Assembly: GCA_023396345.1 (NCBI GenBank)
Contig: JAEWWO010000031.1
Location: 1 to 10,178, forward strand
DNA from: Bacteroidota bacterium
GTDB taxonomy: Bacteria; Bacteroidota; Bacteroidia; Chitinophagales; Chitinophagaceae
Direction: 5' to 3'
DNA length: 10,178 nt
Shown here: piece after piece, positions 5,759 to 10,178 of the stretch
How the letters are laid out: every line of letters starts with the position of its first letter
How positions within the stretch are numbered: position 1 is the first letter of the stretch
The notes under the pieces: model-generated
The model's input: the letters and a program-made list of their open reading frames with translations, nothing else
The model's database searches: none
Told to the model about the DNA's origin: nothing
Made by a program: the position numbers and the translations under genes

Positions 5759-7267
5759 TTAAATATAATTATTCTTTAAAAATGTTTGCCACTCTTCCAG
5801 ATTTTTACCTTTCAGCACACGGGGAAATTTGCTTTGTGCACCAATCTTATTTCTCTGCTGTAGGAATTGTATAAAACTTTCCTCTCTTAATATTTGTACG
5901 TTTACCTGTTTCAAAGTACTTCTTCTTTCTACGGCATAGTCATCATTCAGTAACTTTAATTTTTCATCTATTAATCCGGCAATCTTATTTTCATCCATAT
6001 TTTCTTTACACGCTATGTACCACTGATGAGCAAAAAAGTTTTCGTGCGATACACCGCAAACGGTAAACTCAGGTATGTCTATATTCAATTCTTCACTTAC
6101 CATATTCACTGCCTTGTTCATATTATCAACACTTAAATGCTCTCCTACCATACTCAGAAAATGCTTGGTGCGTCCGGTAATAACAATTTCACATTTGCTT
6201 TTATCGGTAAACTTTATTACATCGCCAATAAGATAGCGCCACGCTCCTGCTGCTGTACTCATAACCAGTGCGTACTCTTTTTGTTCTTCTGTCTGATGTA
6301 TCAGTAATGTTTCAGGATTGCCTGCTATGTTACCTTCCGCATCAAAATTTGTATCATTAAAAGGAATAAACTCGAAAAACAAATGTTTATCCGTCGCCAT
6401 TTTCATTCCTCCTTGAGAGTCTTGTCTGTTTTGATAAGCAATATAACCTTCGCTTGCCAGATAAGTTTCTATATACGTTACAGGCTTGCCGAATAATTTA
6501 TCGAATCCTTTTCTGTACGCATCAAAGTTTACACCGCCATGCACATAAAATCCAAGATTAGGCCAGATCTCATGTATATGCTTAAGATGATATTTTTCAA
6601 TAATTAATTGCAGACACATTTGTATCCAGGAAGGCACGCCAAGAATAAATCCTACGTCCCAGTGCGGAGCCTGCTCTACAATCTCATTAATTTTTTTATT
6701 CCAGTCTTTTTCTTTTGAAATTTTTTTTCCGGGTTTATAAAAAGGCTGAAACCAGATAGGCACTTTTCGGGAAGTGATTCCACTTAAGTCGCCGGCATAA
6801 TATCCGTTGCCCTTTTGCAAATCGGTACTTCCCGAAAATGCCAACCAGGCTTTGCCAATAGATTTATATGGTATTTTTTTATATTTTCTGAGAGACAACA
6901 ATTGGTTCACCATCGCTTTCTGATTGCCTTGCAAAAGCTCATTTGTAATAGGAATGTATTTGCTTGCTGCTTCGCTTGTACCACTGCTTAAAGCATAGTA
7001 TTCGATCTTACCGGGCCAACAAACATTAGGAATACCTTCAAGACTTTTATACCACCAGGATTTATAGATTTGATTATAATCGAACAATGGAACTTTTTCA
7101 CGAAAAGCATCTGCCACATTTTCTGTTCTCAATATTTTATCAAAATCATAATGCTGACCAAATTCAGTAAAGCGAGATTTGGAAAGTAATTTTTCTAAAA
7201 CTTGTAACTGATTTTTTTCAACAGGCTTTTTAAATAAAAAATTAATAGAGTTTTTAAGACTACTCAT
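5759..7267 (-). CDS. GH3-family acyl-acid amido synthetase
   Basis: This belongs to the GH3 branch of the ANL adenylating enzymes. Plant members activate a carboxylic acid with ATP and join it to an amino acid; most bacterial members have no known substrate. The 502-residue length is that of bacterial GH3 proteins. Visible motifs are the ATP-binding loop ALSSGTSEAASKYIPIT (92-108), YLASEGYIA (269-277, equivalent to the Y-x-x-x-E adenylation motif), WRYLIGDVIKFT (343-354) and ITGRTKHFLSMVGEHLS (363-379) at the hinge to the C-terminal domain. The C-terminal QRNKIGAQSKFPRVL (471-485) is also a usual bacterial GH3 feature. No signal peptide, so it is cytoplasmic. It appears to be the first gene of a unit with the LysE-type exporter and the metallopeptidase. 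An exact TAnnTTTG box lies 28 bp upstream of the ATG. Confidence 0.92.
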   Translation of the reverse strand: MSSLKNSINFLFKKPVEKNQLQVLEKLLSKSRFTEFGQHYDFDKILRTENVADAFREKVPLFDYNQIYKSWWYKSLEGIPNVCWPGKIEYYALSSGTSEAASKYIPITNELLQGNQKAMVNQLLSLRKYKKIPYKSIGKAWLAFSGSTDLQKGNGYYAGDLSGITSRKVPIWFQPFYKPGKKISKEKDWNKKINEIVEQAPHWDVGFILGVPSWIQMCLQLIIEKYHLKHIHEIWPNLGFYVHGGVNFDAYRKGFDKLFGKPVTYIETYLASEGYIAYQNRQDSQGGMKMATDKHLFFEFIPFNDTNFDAEGNIAGNPETLLIHQTEEQKEYALVMSTAAGAWRYLIGDVIKFTDKSKCEIVITGRTKHFLSMVGEHLSVDNMNKAVNMVSEELNIDIPEFTVCGVSHENFFAHQWYIACKENMDENKIAGLIDEKLKLLNDDYAVERRSTLKQVNVQILREESFIQFLQQRNKIGAQSKFPRVLKGKNLEEWQTFLKNNYI

Positions 7268-7294
7268 TATTATTTATCATACAATAGTGAAATA

Positions 7295-7302
7295 CAAAAA
7301 TA
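7295..7302 (-). promoter_or_regulatory. Possible -7 box of the GH3-LysE-peptidase unit
   Basis: On the minus strand this reads TATTTTTG, an exact match to the Bacteroidota -7 consensus TAnnTTTG, and would give a 5' leader of roughly 20 nt before the GH3 start. No TTG box is seen at the expected distance. Instead the position is occupied by the AT-only direct repeat at 7305-7334. Confidence 0.4.
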
Positions 7303-7304
7303 TT

Positions 7305-7334
7305 AAAATTAATTTAATAAAAAATTAATTTAAT
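7305..7334. repeat. 14-bp AT-only direct repeat upstream of the GH3 gene
   Basis: AAAATTAATTTAAT occurs at 7305-7318 and again at 7321-7334, a 16-bp period. The pair lies immediately upstream (in the minus-strand sense) of the putative -7 box, where -33 or upstream-activating contacts would fall. It could be a binding site or simply low-complexity DNA. Confidence 0.5.
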
Positions 7335-7422
7335 TTTCATTTTAATAACTTGTAATAAATTTTTTATACAATAAAAAAATTATCTATATCAACAAATATT
7401 GAAAAAGAGAAAATATACATTT

Positions 7423-8418
7423 TTATTTGCAAATCTTTTCTATTCTGTTTTCCAGCATCATAAAATCCGCTAACACAATAGCCGTCATAGCTTCTAAGAT
7501 GACGGGAGCACGAAGAGCCACGCATAAATCGTGGCGTCCTTTTACTGCAAATTCAGTAATTGTATTCGTATCCCAACTCCATGTATGTTGTACCTGAGGC
7601 GTGGAAGAAGTAGGTTTTACTGCAATCCGATATACTAATTCATTGCCGTTGGTAATACCTCCTACAATGCCTCCTGCATGATTTGTCTTTGTTTTGCCTT
7701 CAGCATTTTCAATAACATCGTTATGTTCTAAACCAAACATTTTTGCGGCTTTAAATCCGGCACCAAACTCCACACCTTTTACTGCGGGAATGGCAAAAGC
7801 TGCATGTGCCAGAGCCGACTCAATACTATCAAAAAAAGGTTCTCCCAAGCCAATGGGCAATCCGGTTACACGACACTCTACAATGCCGCCCACGCTGTCT
7901 TTAGCTTCTATAGCTTTTTGCAATCCTTTTTCCACATCGGTTTCGCCACCAATTTCTGTTACGCTTGCGTTGATACTAATGCCTTGTAATAATTTTTTAG
8001 CTATTACTCCTGCCGCAACAATGCCGGCAGTTAATCTGGCACTGAAATGACCGCCGCCTCTGAAATCTTCAAAGCCGCCATATTTTTTATGTGCAACAAA
8101 GTCCGCATGGCCGGGACGCGGATGCGAACGGTGTTTCTGATAATCCTGTGAACGGGTGTTGTTGTTCTCAAACAGAATAGTTACGGGAGCTCCGGTAGAA
8201 TATCCATTAAATATTCCGCTTTTAAAAATCGGCAAATCTTCTTCCTGACGCGGAGTAGTTCCTTTTTGTTTTCCACCTTTGCGACGCTCCATATCTGACA
8301 AAAAATCTTCTACACTCAAAGGCAAGCCCGCAGGAATGCCATCAATACTCACTCCTACGCATTCACCATGCGACTCCCCAAATATTGTAACTCTAAAAAC
8401 TCTTCCAAAACTGTTCAT
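7423..8418 (-). CDS. aroC: Chorismate synthase
   Basis: The enzyme converts 5-enolpyruvylshikimate-3-phosphate to chorismate by 1,4-trans elimination of phosphate, using reduced FMN, as the last step of the shikimate pathway in the cytoplasm. The start MNSFGRVFRVTIFGESHG is the family signature with His17. Further landmarks are the NTRSQDY segment (87-93), RPGHADF (101-107, His104), FRGGGHFSARLTAG (119-132), IPAVKGVEFGAGF (210-222), the NHAGGIVGGITNG block (246-258) and the C-terminal signature GRHDLCVALRAP (294-305). At 331 residues it is somewhat shorter than the common 350-370. The C-terminal signature reads D-L-C where most members have D-P-C. Neither change removes a residue I know to be catalytic, so I expect it to be active. 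It has no flavin reductase domain, so it would be monofunctional. aroA lies two genes upstream on the same strand. Confidence 0.96.
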   Translation of the reverse strand: MNSFGRVFRVTIFGESHGECVGVSIDGIPAGLPLSVEDFLSDMERRKGGKQKGTTPRQEEDLPIFKSGIFNGYSTGAPVTILFENNNTRSQDYQKHRSHPRPGHADFVAHKKYGGFEDFRGGGHFSARLTAGIVAAGVIAKKLLQGISINASVTEIGGETDVEKGLQKAIEAKDSVGGIVECRVTGLPIGLGEPFFDSIESALAHAAFAIPAVKGVEFGAGFKAAKMFGLEHNDVIENAEGKTKTNHAGGIVGGITNGNELVYRIAVKPTSSTPQVQHTWSWDTNTITEFAVKGRHDLCVALRAPVILEAMTAIVLADFMMLENRIEKICK

Positions 8419-8421
8419 TAT

Positions 8422-8450
8422 CTTATCTTTTAAAACGGATTAAAGATAAG
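8422..8450 (-). promoter_or_regulatory. Hairpin just upstream of the aroC start
   Basis: A perfect 9-bp inverted repeat (CTTATCTTT at 8422-8430 with AAAGATAAG at 8442-8450, 11-nt loop) lies three bases before the aroC ATG. On the minus strand its right part also reads TATCTTTA (8448-8441), one base from the -7 consensus TAnnTTTG. It may therefore be promoter DNA or, if transcribed, a structure at the start codon. Which of these applies cannot be told from sequence. Confidence 0.3.
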
Positions 8451-8531
8451 AAAAAGTAAGATGCAATAAATAAAACAAGATAAAGGAATATCTTTCTGTA
8501 TAAGTTTTACCAATTAATACGCTACAGTTTT

Positions 8532-8915
8532 TTATTGAATTGTATAAGATATTTCAGGAGTGCCGTTTGTAAATGTTTGTGTTTTTTTCTCACTGCCATC
8601 TACGGAAATAATAAGCGTAACGCCTCTGCTTCTGTCGGTAATAAAAAAAGCATCCGCTTTTAAGGTTGCATTAAAACCTTTTTTCACTCCTGCTACCATG
8701 TAAGTTTTTTCTGCATTATCCAACGCCACAGTTTCTTGCTTTATTTGTGTTTTATCGGCATAAGTAATTTTAGTTACCGGCGTTGATACTAAAGAAATTA
8801 CTTTGTACACAACACTATATTCTTTATCCTGATTACTGCTCGCTTCTTTTTTACAAGATGCAAGTACAAATAATGAAAACACGAAAACAAGCACAGACAA
8901 ATTTTTTACTTTCAT
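8532..8915 (-). CDS. Small lipoprotein, possibly MmpS-like beta-sandwich
   Basis: The 127-residue product starts MKVKNLSVLVFVFSLFVLASC, a type II signal peptide with the lipobox L-A-S-C (Cys21) followed by KKE, so it should be a lipid-anchored envelope protein. After a short polar linker (22-32) the rest (33-127) alternates hydrophobic and polar residues in beta-strand fashion. The pattern Y-x-V-x-Y...KITYADKTQ...V.GVKKGF...GVTLIISVDG...Y-T-I-Q recalls the small immunoglobulin-like domain of MmpS-type transport accessory proteins. That likeness is faint and I would not name it on this basis. It lies between aroA and aroC with gaps of 202 and 113 bp, so it is probably transcribed separately and need not relate to the shikimate pathway. 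A 9-bp hairpin (8954-8962 with 8972-8980) lies about 40 bp upstream of its start. Confidence 0.75.
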   Translation of the reverse strand: MKVKNLSVLVFVFSLFVLASCKKEASSNQDKEYSVVYKVISLVSTPVTKITYADKTQIKQETVALDNAEKTYMVAGVKKGFNATLKADAFFITDRSRGVTLIISVDGSEKKTQTFTNGTPEISYTIQ

Positions 8916-9117
8916 AAATAATAGTTTTTAAAATGAAATAATACATTCCTTAAAAAGAATAAGTAAAATTATTATTCTTTACGAGCAGGATACAGAAAAA
9001 TGTACGAATGGTGTATATCGATGGATGAATAGCAGATATTAACAAACAAAGAAACTGCACGAATAAGAATATCTCATTTATACTATATTAAAAATTAAAA
9101 GTAAAGTGAAGTAAACT

Positions 9118-10178
9118 TTATTTTTTTCTCAAAGCATCTAAATCCTTATAAAAATCAGGATAGGATTTTTTCACTGCATCGGCATTTTCAATTATAACAT
9201 CGCCATCGGCTCTCAATGCAGCAACGGCACAAGCCATGGCAATACGATGATCGTTGTGTGAATGTACGGTGGCAGACTGTACTGTATCTACTCCTTCCAC
9301 AATCATATAATCGCCCTGCAACTCAATATTTACGCCAAGTTTAGCAAACTCTTCCATTAATGTTTTTGCTCTGTCACTCTCTTTATGCGCCAGACGATGT
9401 ACGCCTTCTATCACTGATTTTCCTTTGCAAAAAGCAGCTAATGTAACCAGCGGAGGAAACAAATCGGGACAATCTTTTGCATTAAACCGAAAAGCTTTTA
9501 ATGCAGACTGATTATTGATAGTAATTTTATTTTCTGTTACTGACATGCTACAACCCGCATCCATTAAGGCTTCCAGGATTTTCTTATCTGCTTGCGTGGA
9601 GAAAGCATCTAAACCCTGTACAGTAATATTTCCTGCTAGAGCTCCTGCTACAAGCAAAAAAGCACCGCCACTCCAGTCGCCTTCCACAGTATAACTGGTG
9701 AGTTCGCTGTGATGTGAAGCCAGTATGGGACTATGAAAATGAAAAGCCTCATAATTCTGATTTCCGGGTACGCTCAAACCAAAATCATGCAATACTTTCA
9801 GCGTAAGATCAATATATGGTTTACTGCTTAAATTTTTAACCGAAATGCTTACGCCTTCTGCCTTTGCGGCAGAGTAAGCAAACAATAAACCGGTGAGAAA
9901 TTGCGAACTTAAAGAGCCGTCAATAGTAATATCGGCTGGCTGCAAACCTCCTGAAATTTCTAAAGGAAGTTTTCCCTTATTGCTTTTTACTTTTACATTT
10001 AACAAAGGCAATATTTCATCAAAAAAATCCATAGGTCTGGAAAGCAGACTACCTTCTCCGTTTATTTTTACAACAGCAGGGTTCAAAGCTGCAACAGGCG
10101 TAAACATTCTGATACCTAAACCACTTTCTCCAAAATTAATTTCCAGATTTTCTCTATCGTAGGTATCTGTGGAATCTA
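9118..10178 (-). CDS. aroA: 3-phosphoshikimate 1-carboxyvinyltransferase (EPSP synthase), start outside window
   Basis: The enzyme joins shikimate-3-phosphate and phosphoenolpyruvate to give EPSP, the substrate of chorismate synthase. The frame stays open to the right edge, so the first part (including the N-terminal PEP-binding lysine region) lies outside; about 352 residues are visible. Numbering from the Met codon at 10107, landmarks are GSLSSQFLTGLLFA (64-77), VEGDWSGGAFLLVAGA (141-156), DCPDLFPPL with Asp215, HKESDR with Glu243, SHNDHRIAMACAVAAL (283-298) and KKSYPDF with Lys314. These correspond to the substrate-contact and catalytic blocks of the E. coli enzyme. Just before the Met is GESGLGIR, which replaces the usual G-N-A-G-T-A-M-R block; this divergent form seems typical of Bacteroidota. 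The enolpyruvyl-transferase fold and the neighbour aroC make the call secure. Confidence 0.95.
   Translation of the reverse strand, partial: DSTDTYDRENLEINFGESGLGIRMFTPVAALNPAVVKINGEGSLLSRPMDFFDEILPLLNVKVKSNKGKLPLEISGGLQPADITIDGSLSSQFLTGLLFAYSAAKAEGVSISVKNLSSKPYIDLTLKVLHDFGLSVPGNQNYEAFHFHSPILASHHSELTSYTVEGDWSGGAFLLVAGALAGNITVQGLDAFSTQADKKILEALMDAGCSMSVTENKITINNQSALKAFRFNAKDCPDLFPPLVTLAAFCKGKSVIEGVHRLAHKESDRAKTLMEEFAKLGVNIELQGDYMIVEGVDTVQSATVHSHNDHRIAMACAVAALRADGDVIIENADAVKKSYPDFYKDLDALRKK

Noticed and set aside
7694..8050. 118-codon plus-strand frame opposite aroC
   Set aside because: It is the antisense shadow of aroC, whose signatures are unambiguous.
9095..9127. AAAGT/ACTTT hairpin with T-rich flank after aroA as a terminator
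   Set aside because: The stem is only five to six weak pairs, too little to call in such AT-rich DNA.

Overview
The window looks like chromosomal DNA of a low-GC Bacteroidota bacterium, probably of the Chitinophagaceae type. The reasons are: AT-rich spacers; start codons with no Shine-Dalgarno sequence; matches to the Bacteroidota -7 box TAnnTTTG; lipoproteins with the lipobox followed by Cys-Lys-Lys; a DPP5-type S9 peptidase very like those of Bacteroidales; and a stand-alone pdhB. This assignment rests on remembered family features, not on a database search.

Layout, left to right. Positions 1-1463 (+ strand) hold the 3' part of a DPP5-like serine peptidase gene and a small GlsB/YeaQ-type membrane protein, closed by a strong hairpin terminator (1481-1520). 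Positions 1521-3186 are a decayed, repeat-bearing stretch. It holds a possible frameshifted small ORF, a composite element of two inverted copies of a unit of about 70-80 bp with GTTCC-TAC-GGAAC hairpins (dyad centre near 2281), and a lipoprotein gene that appears broken by one or two frameshifts (2481-2993). A second strong hairpin (3187-3222) separates this from the minus-strand genes.

From 3241 to the right edge every convincing gene is on the minus strand. In transcription order from the right these are: aroA (EPSP synthase, start outside the window), a small lipoprotein, aroC (chorismate synthase), then a tight group of a GH3-family acyl-amido synthetase, a LysE-family exporter and a signal-less metzincin-type zinc metallopeptidase (spacers 50 and 18 bp), and finally pdhB (pyruvate dehydrogenase E1 beta).

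Working together: aroA and aroC catalyse the last two steps to chorismate. The GH3 and LysE genes suggest amino-acid conjugation or adenylation chemistry next to an amino-acid-type exporter, with the peptidase as a possible third partner. PdhB works with an E1 alpha subunit that must be encoded elsewhere. I see no CRISPR array, phage module, toxin-antitoxin pair, tRNA or rRNA. The most original leads are the GH3-LysE-metzincin cluster, the mirrored repeat element, and the unusual PEP/phosphoshikimate-site motif of AroA. None amounts to a clear new defence or mobile system.
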